A stretch of 64,000 bases of DNA, from positions 434,001-498,000 of the forward strand of contig NZ_JAMXEX010000002.1 in the NCBI RefSeq assembly GCF_025370775.1, read 5' to 3'. This DNA is from Ancylothrix sp. D3o (GTDB lineage Bacteria; Cyanobacteriota; Cyanobacteriia; Cyanobacteriales; Oscillatoriaceae). The notes under the pieces are model-generated. The model made no database searches, was not told the DNA's origin, and saw only the letters and a list, made by a program, of their open reading frames with translations. A program made the translations under genes and the position numbers. Shown one piece after another: positions 9,029 through 18,243 of the stretch (its first letter is position 1; each line of letters opens with the position of its first letter).

Positions 9029-9595
9029 TTACTTAAATTTTAGCAGCTTTAAAACATCCGCTGCTGAAAATTGCCAATTTTGTGTTACTCTGAGAACCGG
9101 TAAAATATCTGCATCATATTTAACTTCTGGTAATTGATTGGGTAAAAAAACCATCACAGATTTATCATCTGGGTCAATAAACCAACCTAACTTTGTCCCA
9201 TGTTTAAGAGAGAAAATAATCTTGTTAATCACGCGGTTAGGAGACTGTTCGGGGGAAAGAATTTCAATTATCCAATCAGGGGCAATTTCCACTTTGTTAG
9301 AAATTTCTCCATCTTCATCTACAGGAATGCGCGACCACTCGAATACTGCAATATCTGGAACAAGAGAACGCCCTGCAAATGTGCATCGTAATTCTGTAAG
9401 CGCATAAATTAATTGCTGCGGTTCGCCAACTTGATTAATAGCAGTTACTAAGCGAGTTTGCAGAATGCTGTGTTTTCCTTGGGGCATTGGTTTTTGGTAA
9501 ATTTGGCCGGCAATGTACTCAGAGGCAGGTTTGGTTTCCGGCAATTGCAAAAACTCTGCTAAAGACATCTGTAATTGAGTAATTGATGACATCAT
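9029..9595 (-). CDS. Uma2 family (DUF820) PD-(D/E)XK nuclease-like protein, copy 1
   Basis: A 188-residue protein with the Uma2 pattern: SLAEFLQLPETKPA near the N-terminus, LVPDIAVFEW, then APDWIIEILSPEQS with a nearby lysine (INKI), and LGWFIDPDD. The Asp, Glu and Lys fit the PD-(D/E)XK active site known for this family, whose biological role is poorly understood. Uma2 genes are very numerous in cyanobacteria, so presence alone proves nothing. Here it lies 16 bp downstream of a close paralogue, between the helicase and the methyltransferase, all on one strand. Either of two adjacent ATG codons could start it. Confidence 0.88.
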   Translation of the reverse strand: MMSSITQLQMSLAEFLQLPETKPASEYIAGQIYQKPMPQGKHSILQTRLVTAINQVGEPQQLIYALTELRCTFAGRSLVPDIAVFEWSRIPVDEDGEISNKVEIAPDWIIEILSPEQSPNRVINKIIFSLKHGTKLGWFIDPDDKSVMVFLPNQLPEVKYDADILPVLRVTQNWQFSAADVLKLLKFK

Positions 9596-9611
9596 TATGC
9601 GATACCTATGA

Positions 9612-10175
9612 TTAAGTTAAATACAAACACTCAAATAATTTATTAACCGAAAAGTGCCAATCACCTAACACCTCTAAAACAGTTAAAATTTCCTCATCTG
9701 ATTTTACCGAAGGAGTGCGATTAGGTTCAAAAATTGTCACGGATTCATCATCAGGATCGACAAACCAACCTAGTTTTGTACCATTATTTAAACAAAAAGT
9801 AATTTTCTTAATCACCCGACTAGCAGATTGTTCGGGAGAAAGTATTTCAATTGTCCAATCTGGGGCAATTTCAAAGCGATTAGCAATTCTACCGTTAGCT
9901 AAACGAGGAATGCGCGACCATTCAAAAACCGTAATGTCTGGAACAACCGAACCATCGCCAAAAGAACAACGCAATTCTGTAAAAGCACAAGCTAACTTTT
10001 GAGGTCTTCCAATTTGATTTATAGCAGTTGCTAAATCAGTTTGAATTATACTGTGTTCTCCCTGTGGCATAGGTTTTTGATAAATTTCTCCGTTGATGTA
10101 CTCTCTAGCAGGTTTAGTTTCTGGCAATTGCAAAAAATCTTGTAATGAAACTTTTTCAGACACTTTAATTATCAT
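9612..10175 (-). CDS. Uma2 family (DUF820) PD-(D/E)XK nuclease-like protein, copy 2, coupled to the helicase gene
   Basis: A 187-residue paralogue of the neighbouring Uma2 protein, with the same blocks: LQDFLQLPETKPA, VVPDITVFEW, APDWTIEILSPEQS, IKKI and LGWFVDPDD. Identity with copy 1 looks well above half. An upstream in-frame start would add ten residues, but the ATG at 10175 overlaps the helicase stop codon in an ATGA arrangement and has AGGA just upstream. This overlap implies translational coupling, so this Uma2 protein is made with the helicase. In context it is a candidate nuclease or accessory subunit of the cassette; the alternative is a passenger gene. Confidence 0.88.
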   Translation of the reverse strand: MIIKVSEKVSLQDFLQLPETKPAREYINGEIYQKPMPQGEHSIIQTDLATAINQIGRPQKLACAFTELRCSFGDGSVVPDITVFEWSRIPRLANGRIANRFEIAPDWTIEILSPEQSASRVIKKITFCLNNGTKLGWFVDPDDESVTIFEPNRTPSVKSDEEILTVLEVLGDWHFSVNKLFECLYLT

Positions 10176-13100
10176 ATTTTTTCCTGAAATAATCCTAAAG
10201 AGCAAATAATTTGAGGTTCTCGTTTTTCTGCTTCTTCACTAACAATACACAAGCGGTTATCCATTCGTAAAGCTACTACTAATTCTGCCAACTGTTGATT
10301 ACTAATACCGCTTCTCAATTGACGATTTAATGTATCAATTGCCGATTGTCTTAAGGGATAACGGTAAATTTCATCAATCGCCTTTAGCAGTTCTTCTGTT
10401 ACAAAGAGAGTTCCCTTCATTTCTTGAGTATAACTCTTGAGTCGCTCATAAGTGCGGAATCTTGCCCCAGAAGGCCGGCCCAACTGACCGCCGGCATTTT
10501 TCTCATCTTCTGCTATCAACTCGGCGCCCTTTTTAACTAATTCGTGGTGCTGTTCATCTCTAGGAATCGCCGGAGTAGATTCTTCACAAGCCGCCGTCCG
10601 CAGAATAGCTAATTGAGATTGCGTAACACTATTACCATTGCGATCAACCCAAATTAACGAATCGTTTCCTTCAGTGGTTTTCATATAAAGCAGTACCCCT
10701 TCTGGCTGCACCGGCTGCGGAATATGGGCACGGGTAGAATAAACTACACTCGGCATTTCTTCGATAATTTTTTTCAAAGCCGGATTATCATCAGTAGCAT
10801 TTTTCCAGATTTGAAAAGCTTCGGAAGTTAAATCTACTTCTGTATCTTCTTCCCCATCTAAAACCCCACTTTTCTCATTATAAAGGTCAAGAATTACTTG
10901 GGAAGAATCATCTTCAAAAAATATTTCATCAGTTCCCACCACTTCGGCATTTTCTAGCAATCTTTGGCGGAGTCTTACCCGCAAATTAATAATGCGTTCT
11001 ACTCCCTCAGCCGGTAAGAAAGAATAACAAAGAATTTTTTCTGCTTTTTGTCCTATCCGATCAACCCTTCCCGCTCTTTGAATTAAGCGAATAATTGCCC
11101 AAGGTAGATCATAATTAACAATAATAGCGCAGTCTTGTAAGTTATGCCCTTCACTCAAAACATCAGTAGCAATTAAAACCCGCAGTTCTTTTTCAGGTGA
11201 TACTTTATCGCCTTTTCCATTACTAAATGGACTAAATTTTCCTGCCTGTTCCGTTGGGTCTTTATCTTGACCCGTTACCCCAGCTACTTTGGCAATATTT
11301 CTTGCCTTTAAGTTATCAGCCAGGTAGCGGACTGTATCAGCAAACTGGCTAAAAATCAGTACCTTATCATTTGGGTGAGTTTCGGTTAGTAGTTGAACTA
11401 AAGCTGCTAATTTTTCATCTTTCTGAGTATTCCACTCCCCACAGTTTTGCAGGATATTAATGAGTGATTGGGCATCTGCTAACAAATCTTGTTTTAGTTT
11501 TTTTGTATCAAAAAGTGTAGAACGTAGCCATTTAAAGCGCCGTTGATATCGGCTTTCATACTCTTGGTAAACTAACTCAGCTTGTTTGCGAAAACTCTTT
11601 TCTGTTTGTAATAATTGCTCTTCTAAATCGAGAGTTACCTCCTCTGATTCTTCTGTTTCAGCATCAAATAAGGTCGCAGCTACAGAATCGCTATCCTCAT
11701 CATTATTGCGTGTATCTAATAAATCCGCCTCCTGAGTGCCAATGGGAATATCCAGTTTTTTTTCAATGGCGTATAAATAGATAAAATTTCGTAAAATGTG
11801 GCGTTCAAGCGATTGAATAAAAGCAATACCGCTACTTTCTAAACGTTTGAATAAGTTTGTACGAGAGAATCCCATTAACCTTTTACCGGCACGAGAAAGC
11901 AAATTTAACTGGCGTTGTTCCGCTTCCGTGAGAGATTGTTTGTGTTTAGAAAGAATATAATTTCCTAACCCATAACGCGGTAGACTCAGAGCATTAATAA
12001 CTTCTACTACGGATTGAGAATAAAGATGTGCGTAAGGGTCTGTACTAGAACTTTCCAAATTAAATTTAACTGTCCGAGGTAGCCGGTCGGGAAAATAAGA
12101 ACGACCCCCATCAGGAAATTGTAAATACTTCCGATTTGTTTGGTCAGTTTCAGCATAATTATCTTTAATAAAACTGCGAGTTCTCCTCACCATGTAACGC
12201 TTCATCAATTCCCGCCAGTCATCGGGATGTTCGCTTTTTTCAAAAGCAGCTAAAGACCGTACAGAACATTGATGCCGTCTGATAAACTCCAATTCTCCAT
12301 TAGATCCCCCACCCAATTCACTAATTAAAGCTTCGGGTCTAAATCCTAAATCTTCGTCTTCTGTGACGAATAAACGCAGTTGAGAAGAAAGGTCTAAATA
12401 AGTTTTATTATAAGGAGTGGCCGATAACAAAATACATTTACTTTCGTTGGTAGCGATATATTCTTGAATAGCTCGATATCTTTTGCCTTCTCTATTTCGT
12501 AAATTATGACTTTCATCAATTAAAACAAGGCGATATCGGCGTAATTCTGGTAACTGTGTTTGAACTTTACTAATGGGTAAAACCTTCGCATAAAGCCGAT
12601 AATTATCTACATATTCTTGCCACATTTTAGTTAGGTTTTTAGGGCAGATAATTAACGTTTCCAATAAACAATCTTCCTGTAAAATTTTGGCAAGGGCAGT
12701 TCCTACTAAGGTTTTTCCTAGCCCCACAACATCCCCTACCAACACGCCGCCGCGTCTGGTAACATGACGAGCAGCTAATTGTACTGCTGCTTTTTGGAAT
12801 TCAAATAAATTATTAAATTCACGAGGTATGCGAAATTCAGAAAGGCCGGCAATAGCCTCATGGGACAGGTGATAAGCAATTTTTAAATAGATGTGATAGG
12901 GGGGTATAAGTTCTTCTCTCGCCCAACTTTCATCAATGATTTCTGCTAGTTCTTTGGAAATATCTATACAACCGTATTCTTGCCAACGATCATTAAACCA
13001 TTTTTGCAATTTATTACAAGCATCATGGTCTAAAACATCAATGTTCAATTCCCCTTGTTTATCTAAGCCTGGTAAAGTTAAGTTGCTGCTGCCCAAAAAT

Positions 13101-13567
13101 CCTACTGTGGGCGTGTTGGGGTCATTGCGATGAACGAGGTATAATTTGGCGTGCAGGGGGTGACGTAAAAATAATTTGATAATTAATTTTTTTGTTTTCA
13201 GTTGAGCACTTAAACGTCTCAATGCAGCTTCATCTTGATTCGTAGGTGCACCGATAATTAATTGTTGGCGGAATTCTGCTGCTATTCGTTTTTTGAATCG
13301 TAGAATGGCGCTATTATCAATACGAAAATCTTTACTCCCAAGGCTAAAAGCGGCGTGAACTTCATCTCTAGGCAGACTTTGCATCCCCACAAGCAAACGA
13401 CAGCAAGCGCCCTCATTTCCGATATACTGCTCAATCAAATCATCAATTTTTTGCCAACCTCTAAGGTTAAAGTAACCAACACAAAAATCTGCCCGGTAGG
13501 AAACTTCGAGTGTGTCTCGGAGTGTGGGTAGTAGGGAAAGGTCGATGTTATCAAAGATGCGTGGCAC
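10172..13567 (-). CDS. PLD nuclease-SNF2 helicase fusion protein
   Basis: The 1131-residue protein opens with a phospholipase D-like domain holding a single HKD-type motif, HAKLYLV (about residue 137) followed by GSSNLT (about 156). A complete SNF2/DEAD superfamily 2 motor follows: Walker A in GDVVGLGKT (about 277), DESH (about 351), SATP (about 381), the motif V segment IATDVLSEGHNLQ and motif VI QRAGRVDRIGQ (about 831). The last 270 residues are unassigned and helical. Such fusions act as ATP-driven DNA translocases in defence and restriction-like systems. It is first in a minus-strand cassette and overlaps the next gene by 4 bp. All motor motifs look intact, so the protein is probably active. 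Confidence 0.9.
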   Translation of the reverse strand: MPRIFDNIDLSLLPTLRDTLEVSYRADFCVGYFNLRGWQKIDDLIEQYIGNEGACCRLLVGMQSLPRDEVHAAFSLGSKDFRIDNSAILRFKKRIAAEFRQQLIIGAPTNQDEAALRRLSAQLKTKKLIIKLFLRHPLHAKLYLVHRNDPNTPTVGFLGSSNLTLPGLDKQGELNIDVLDHDACNKLQKWFNDRWQEYGCIDISKELAEIIDESWAREELIPPYHIYLKIAYHLSHEAIAGLSEFRIPREFNNLFEFQKAAVQLAARHVTRRGGVLVGDVVGLGKTLVGTALAKILQEDCLLETLIICPKNLTKMWQEYVDNYRLYAKVLPISKVQTQLPELRRYRLVLIDESHNLRNREGKRYRAIQEYIATNESKCILLSATPYNKTYLDLSSQLRLFVTEDEDLGFRPEALISELGGGSNGELEFIRRHQCSVRSLAAFEKSEHPDDWRELMKRYMVRRTRSFIKDNYAETDQTNRKYLQFPDGGRSYFPDRLPRTVKFNLESSSTDPYAHLYSQSVVEVINALSLPRYGLGNYILSKHKQSLTEAEQRQLNLLSRAGKRLMGFSRTNLFKRLESSGIAFIQSLERHILRNFIYLYAIEKKLDIPIGTQEADLLDTRNNDEDSDSVAATLFDAETEESEEVTLDLEEQLLQTEKSFRKQAELVYQEYESRYQRRFKWLRSTLFDTKKLKQDLLADAQSLINILQNCGEWNTQKDEKLAALVQLLTETHPNDKVLIFSQFADTVRYLADNLKARNIAKVAGVTGQDKDPTEQAGKFSPFSNGKGDKVSPEKELRVLIATDVLSEGHNLQDCAIIVNYDLPWAIIRLIQRAGRVDRIGQKAEKILCYSFLPAEGVERIINLRVRLRQRLLENAEVVGTDEIFFEDDSSQVILDLYNEKSGVLDGEEDTEVDLTSEAFQIWKNATDDNPALKKIIEEMPSVVYSTRAHIPQPVQPEGVLLYMKTTEGNDSLIWVDRNGNSVTQSQLAILRTAACEESTPAIPRDEQHHELVKKGAELIAEDEKNAGGQLGRPSGARFRTYERLKSYTQEMKGTLFVTEELLKAIDEIYRYPLRQSAIDTLNRQLRSGISNQQLAELVVALRMDNRLCIVSEEAEKREPQIICSLGLFQEKI

Positions 13568-13691
13568 TTTTTACTATCCTTCTAGGGTTTATATAACAAG
13601 ACTTACGCAGGGGGGGATTGCCCTTACAAGTAGTTTTATAGATTTGGTATTAAACCTCATTTTTCCTTTATATTCAATGCAAATTAAATAT

Positions 13692-13734
13692 AAAAAACCC
13701 GGTTTCTCAGCTACTTTAAGAAACAGGGTTTTTT
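13692..13734. terminator. Intrinsic terminator between comFB and the helicase cassette
   Basis: The arms 13692-13707 and 13719-13734 (A6CCC...GGGT6) pair at 15 of 16 positions, and each strand ends in six T. It separates the ComFB gene from the downstream cassette, so the cassette should have its own promoter in 13568-13690. The GGTTTCT core also occurs elsewhere in cyanobacterial spacers. Confidence 0.75.
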
Positions 13735-13774
13735 GCCTAAACCTAAAATTAATAAATCGGCTTACAATCGGTAA

Positions 13775-14320
13775 TTATCGTCTAGGTTTGGGTTCAAAAT
13801 TTTGAGCATAAGTTTCGAGTAACTGACTCACCTGAGAAAGCACCTCATTTCCCGAAGACTTGCCCAAAACTTGGCGTTCTGGGAAAAAGTCAGGTTGATC
13901 GATATTACGAGAAATCGCCTCATTCACCTGCTGAGCAATCAACTCCTGAAGCTGCTCTTTAGCCCTAGAACGCTGAAAATTAGCCCCCTCCTCAGTCGTA
14001 GCGTAGAGAGGAGGAAGCCGGTTCAGCGCATAAGCCGCAATATCACCCACATCAAGCGTTCGATCACTCGTCGCCTCAATTTCCGCCACCCGCGCTATCG
14101 CCTCAGAAAGCACCAACTCTTCCATCACATTAATAAACTGCTTGCGAGGTAAAACCACCACCTCACCCGTCAAAAGCGCCCCCATGAGCCGGTCAAGAGC
14201 CATATACTCTTCAATGGACAACTCAGACGCCGTATTGCAAATGCGACCAACCTCCGCCTCCATTGCCGGAGTCAGATAACCATCTTGCAGTGCTTGTTCA
14301 ACAATTCTCTCAATACTCAT
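13775..14320 (-). CDS. ComFB-family (late competence development) nucleotide receptor
   Basis: A 181-residue protein that matches cyanobacterial ComFB closely: MSIERIVEQALQDGYLTP, then SIEEYMALDRLMGALLTGEV, an FINVMEELV block and AAYALNRLPPLYATTEEGA. ComFB-domain proteins have been reported as cyclic dinucleotide receptors in cyanobacteria (CdgR in Anabaena, linked to cell size; in others to competence and motility). That function is established for relatives and inferred here. A protein with an EAL domain, which could turn over c-di-GMP, is encoded at 52874-54565. The gene is single, with a terminator after it. Confidence 0.9.
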   Translation of the reverse strand: MSIERIVEQALQDGYLTPAMEAEVGRICNTASELSIEEYMALDRLMGALLTGEVVVLPRKQFINVMEELVLSEAIARVAEIEATSDRTLDVGDIAAYALNRLPPLYATTEEGANFQRSRAKEQLQELIAQQVNEAISRNIDQPDFFPERQVLGKSSGNEVLSQVSQLLETYAQNFEPKPRR

Positions 14321-14418
14321 AAACCTTGTACGCTCCCCGGCATTATTTTAGAACGGCAATCCTAGCAATAATCTTGCCTTAAATGTAGATTTAACAATCC
14401 CAATTCGCCAACAAAAAT

Positions 14419-15342
14419 TTAATCAAATCCCTGAGTACGCCAGGGAACCGGATCAACAGACAACCCGTGAACATATAAACCCCAATGTAAATGAGGGCCG
14501 GTAGAAGCGCCCGTCGAACCCAAAGTACCGATCACTTGGCCGGCCTTGACCATATCACCTTCTTTGACATCAATGCGGCTTAAATGTAAAAAAACACTCG
14601 TCACCCCTTGACCATGATCAATCCCGATGATATTGCCATGAACCTTAAACCCTTGAGATTCGCGGCCAATTAAACCCACTCTCCCAGCAGCCGGCGCAAT
14701 TACCGGCGACCCAGAAGGGCCGGCATAGTCCACCCCGCGATGAAAATAATCCTCTGCAAACTCCCCATTATAGTAACGCCGCACCCCGTAAATTGTCGTT
14801 ACTTCCCCTGCATTTGGCCTCAAAAACGGCCCATTCCAGAACTTTTGCGGAGTTTGCAACTTCTTAAACGCATCCACCAAATCAAACTCATAATCACTCA
14901 CATTGCCATCTTGGCCCGGTGGTAACCAGATCGACTGCGTAGGAAAATTCCGTCCCCGCATCGAAACAGCCAAAGACCGCTTTTCACCATCCCCCGACAC
15001 CTGAACTTGCCAAGAACCAGGCTTATCAAGCGGAGTAGAAGGAAGCAAAGCCCGAAACCGATTTTGACCAACAGGATAAACCGGGTAACTTTTCCCCTTG
15101 AGAGAAACTTGCGGCGGCTCTGATGAAGCGTTATCCATCTGAATCATTACCGACAGCGTATCACCAACTTGAGCATTAGTCGGTTTGATCTGAACCTGTA
15201 GCGCATTCACCGGCATCGCCCAAACAGACCCAAAAGCCACCAAACCCCCCAAAAAACCAACCGTCGGCAAAACACCTTTTTGGTTCAGTTTGTCTGTGTG
15301 ACAACAATTGCCAGCCTTCAAAGATAGAGTTTGTTCAGTCAT
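14419..15342 (-). CDS. M23 family (LytM-type) metallopeptidase, exported
   Basis: The 307-residue protein has an N-terminal hydrophobic segment (about residues 25-48) ending in ALQ, an Ig-like region (about 50-130) and a C-terminal peptidase M23 domain with the zinc ligands in HRGVDY and the HLHWG motif. M23 enzymes cut peptidoglycan cross-bridges or act as activators of amidases. Both metal motifs are intact, so it should be catalytic. An upstream in-frame TTG would add five residues; the ATG at 15342 is preferred. It lies in its own transcription unit, with 98 bp to ComFB downstream. Confidence 0.92.
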   Translation of the reverse strand: MTEQTLSLKAGNCCHTDKLNQKGVLPTVGFLGGLVAFGSVWAMPVNALQVQIKPTNAQVGDTLSVMIQMDNASSEPPQVSLKGKSYPVYPVGQNRFRALLPSTPLDKPGSWQVQVSGDGEKRSLAVSMRGRNFPTQSIWLPPGQDGNVSDYEFDLVDAFKKLQTPQKFWNGPFLRPNAGEVTTIYGVRRYYNGEFAEDYFHRGVDYAGPSGSPVIAPAAGRVGLIGRESQGFKVHGNIIGIDHGQGVTSVFLHLSRIDVKEGDMVKAGQVIGTLGSTGASTGPHLHWGLYVHGLSVDPVPWRTQGFD

Positions 15343-15774
15343 ACCTATCAATTCCAAAAATTGCTATTACCTATTTCCAAAAGCCAATTGCGGCTATAAA
15401 CAACACTGAAACGCTCTTTAACAATTAGCCTAACTAACAAGGGCCAATCATAGAGAACAAAAATCAGCCAATCAACTCTCGCCTCAAAAACTTATCCTAA
15501 ACAAGCGTACATGAAGCGAGGCCCGGTTGCGTCGCCTTCGGCGCTCCCAGTTCCAGCCACAAACTCAAACAACAGCCAGCCACAACCTCCCCAAAACCCA
15601 AATCAACACAACCAAAGCATCTTTCCCCCCTCAATCCCCCAAAGCCGGATATTCCCCAAGCCTATAGCCCCCTAGCCATTTTCAAATCCCAAATTTCCCA
15701 AAGCCTCCCCAGAATTCCAAAAAATTTTTATCCTAGAAGTTTACAGACAGTAATATTCTTTCTCATAAAAGCCA
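15343..15774. other. Intergenic region between divergent M23 peptidase and antiporter genes
   Basis: About 430 bp, strikingly C-rich on the plus strand (15590-15720), with one small hairpin GCGTCGCCTTCGGCGC (15529-15544). It must hold the promoters of both divergent genes, but I find no convincing -35/-10 pair. A 54-codon Pro/Asn/Gln-rich frame at 15511-15675 looks like a composition artefact. Confidence 0.5.
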
Positions 15775-18108
15775 GTGCAAGAAGACTTTCGCCTCATCGT
15801 TGATTTAGTAACCGTCCTCGCCGCTGCTGCCGGTGGCGGGATATTAGCCTCCCTGTTAAAACAACCCCCCATCCTGGGTTACTTAGTCGGCGGCGTACTC
15901 GTTGGGCCAACCGGCCTAGGTTTAATCAAAGAACTGATCCAAGTAGAAACCCTGGCCCAATTTGGCGTAGCCTTTTTACTCTTTGCCCTCGGCGTCGAAT
16001 TTTCCTTTGCCGAACTCAAAAAAGTCCAAGGCATCAGCTTAGGCGGCGGCGGCCTCCAAATTGCCCTCACCATCGCCGTCACCACCGTTGTATCTCTCCT
16101 CATGGGTGCCGTCCAATCCCCCGCCCAAGGCGTATTTTTAGGGGCAATCCTGTCGCTTTCATCGACCGCTGTTGTCCTCAAATGCCTGATGGAACGAAAC
16201 GAAACCTCCACACCTCACGGACAAGTCATGCTGGGGATTTTGGTGGTGCAAGATTTAGCTTTGGGCCTAATGTTGGCCGTCTTACCGGCCCTCGACCAAC
16301 CCCCAGAAGCAATTGGCATCGCAATTGCCTATGCCCTATTGCGAATTAGTTTATTTGCCCTCGGTGCCGTTGGTGCCGGCATCTGGGTTGTGCCTGGTTT
16401 GCTACGATTCCTCGCCAAAACCGAAAGCAAAGAGTTATTTTTGCTTGGCGTTGTTGCCTTATGTTTGGGCATTGCCTTACTCACAAATAAACTTGGTTTT
16501 TCAATTGAAATGGGCGCTTTTGTGGCCGGTTTAATGATTTCCGAAGTCGAGTATGCTGACCAAACTTTAACTTATGTAGAACCAATCCGCGATATCTTTG
16601 CCGCCCTCTTTTTCGTCTCGGTAGGAATGTTAATTGATCCCTTATTCCTCTGGAAAAATATCGAGTTAATTTTGGGATTAGTTGCCCTAGTTTTCATTGG
16701 CAAGTTTTTAATTATCACCCCCATTGTCCGGGCCTTTCGTTACTCCTTAAAAACCGCCATTATTGCTGGTTTAGGTTTAGCGCAAATTGGGGAATTTTCC
16801 TTTGTTTTGGCATCCGCCGGCCAAGCGATGGGATTGGTTTCTCGGCAAGTTTACCTCTTGATTTTAGGCACAACAGCCGTAACATTAGTATTAACACCTT
16901 TGTTGCTGGGAATCGTACCCCAATTACTAGAATTACCTTGGCTGAAATCTTATATTGACAAAGCCGATGTCAAAGTAGAAGTTTCCGAAGATGCACCGGC
17001 CCAAAATCATGTAGTAGTCGTTGGTTATGGAAGAGTTGGCAAAAATATCGTCCGCCTAGTACAAGAACACGGTTTGCCGGTAGTCGTAATTGACCAGTCA
17101 GAAAGAAGAATTCAAAAAGTCCGCGAAGCCGGCATTCCTTATGTCTATGGAAATGCCGCATCTCTTCATGTTTTAGAAGCCGCCGGCACCGATAAAGCGC
17201 GGGGAATGGCAATAGCATTACCCGATCCCATGAGTAGCCGGTTGTGTCTCAAACGCGCCTTAGAATTAGCCCCAGAATTAGATGTAGTGGTGAGAGCACA
17301 ACAAAATAAAGAAATTGAGTTACTTTACCAACTTGGAGCAAAAGAAGTAGTACAACCAGAATTTGAGGCAAGTTTGGAACTTTCCGCTCATTTGCTGGCG
17401 GGTATGGGCCTACCAATAGCTGCCATTCAGCGAGAAGTCGCCGAAATTCGTAACAGTCATTATCTGGATTTTCGACCCGAAAAACCGGCAAAACAAGTTT
17501 CAAGAGAGTTGCAAGTTGCGGCTTTGGATCTCAATAGCAAATGGTATCCTTTGCCGGCTGCTTCTCCTTTAGTAGGGATGACTTTAGAAGAAACCGATTT
17601 ACGCCGGCTTTCTGGAGTTAGTTTAATGGCAATTCGTCGTTCGTCTGGCGAGGAAATTGATTATCCCGACTTACACACTAGGTTACAAGTAGATGACCGG
17701 CTTTTAGTTGTAGGCGAACCAGAGGAAATTGCTGCTTTTGACCAATTGGCTAAAGGCGAAGTAGCAGTACCAAAAGAAAGTACATCTTGTCAGTGGTTAA
17801 TGGTGCCTTCCGACAGTCTGGTGGTAGGGAAAACCCTCTCTGAGGTCGATATGGGCCGGCAATTTGGGGTACAAGTCCACGCCATTCGTCGAGAAGGCAA
17901 GTTTATTCGCTTTCCACACGGTGATCTGAGTTTTCAACCCGGCGACAGAATTCTGCTTTGTGGTGGGTATCACGGTCTGAATTTGGTGGGGGAATTAATC
18001 CAGCCGGCCTCTAATTTGCTAAGGATGCCTTTACCGACTATTAAGGCATCGGTTAGCGACACCTTGAAAGAGTATTTGCCGGTGGATCAGGTATTGCGAG
18101 GCGATTAA
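15775..18108 (+). CDS. Kef-type (CPA2) cation:proton antiporter with TrkA regulatory domains
   Basis: A 777-residue inner-membrane protein. The first 390 residues form the multi-helix CPA2 antiporter domain, with signature stretches PPILGYLVGGVLVGPTGLG and FGVAFLLFALGVEFSF. A TrkA-N Rossmann domain starts with HVVVVGYGRVGKN (about residue 411), and two TrkA-C domains follow (about 560-640 and 650-730). The family exchanges K+ or Na+ for protons under nucleotide control. The start is GTG at 15775. The gene stands alone and is followed by heptamer-type repeats. Ion specificity cannot be read from the sequence. Confidence 0.93.
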   Translation: MQEDFRLIVDLVTVLAAAAGGGILASLLKQPPILGYLVGGVLVGPTGLGLIKELIQVETLAQFGVAFLLFALGVEFSFAELKKVQGISLGGGGLQIALTIAVTTVVSLLMGAVQSPAQGVFLGAILSLSSTAVVLKCLMERNETSTPHGQVMLGILVVQDLALGLMLAVLPALDQPPEAIGIAIAYALLRISLFALGAVGAGIWVVPGLLRFLAKTESKELFLLGVVALCLGIALLTNKLGFSIEMGAFVAGLMISEVEYADQTLTYVEPIRDIFAALFFVSVGMLIDPLFLWKNIELILGLVALVFIGKFLIITPIVRAFRYSLKTAIIAGLGLAQIGEFSFVLASAGQAMGLVSRQVYLLILGTTAVTLVLTPLLLGIVPQLLELPWLKSYIDKADVKVEVSEDAPAQNHVVVVGYGRVGKNIVRLVQEHGLPVVVIDQSERRIQKVREAGIPYVYGNAASLHVLEAAGTDKARGMAIALPDPMSSRLCLKRALELAPELDVVVRAQQNKEIELLYQLGAKEVVQPEFEASLELSAHLLAGMGLPIAAIQREVAEIRNSHYLDFRPEKPAKQVSRELQVAALDLNSKWYPLPAASPLVGMTLEETDLRRLSGVSLMAIRRSSGEEIDYPDLHTRLQVDDRLLVVGEPEEIAAFDQLAKGEVAVPKESTSCQWLMVPSDSLVVGKTLSEVDMGRQFGVQVHAIRREGKFIRFPHGDLSFQPGDRILLCGGYHGLNLVGELIQPASNLLRMPLPTIKASVSDTLKEYLPVDQVLRGD

Positions 18109-18116
18109 TTTTTGGT

Positions 18117-18242
18117 CATTTGTCAATGGTCATTATCTCAAAGGGCTAAGGACAAATGACCAAGGACTAAGGACTAATGACATTATCTCAAAGCACTAAC
18201 GACAAATGACCAAGGACTAAGGACAAATGACCATTGACAAAC
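18117..18242. repeat. Cluster of TGACAAA-type heptamer repeats
   Basis: Units such as GGACAAATGACCAAGGAC repeat at least three times, and TTTGTCAATGGTCATT at the left end is inverted relative to AATGACCATTGACAAA at the right end, so the whole block can fold. Similar blocks occur at 18614-18655, 19545-19664, 32712-32780, 56470-56524 and 58509-58602. Confidence 0.8.
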
Positions 18243-18243
18243 T

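Noticed and set aside
5511-13567. Complete DISARM or BREX system
   Set aside because: drmA, drmB, drmC and the BREX ATPase, phosphatase and protease genes are not present on either side; only the helicase-methylase part resembles DISARM class 1.
15511-15675. 54-codon Pro/Asn/Gln-rich frame
   Set aside because: The region is C-rich on this strand, which alone produces such codons; no signal or ribosome binding site.
18109-18243. Insertion sequence remnant in the repeat block
   Set aside because: No transposase-like frame and no target duplications; only short heptamer units.
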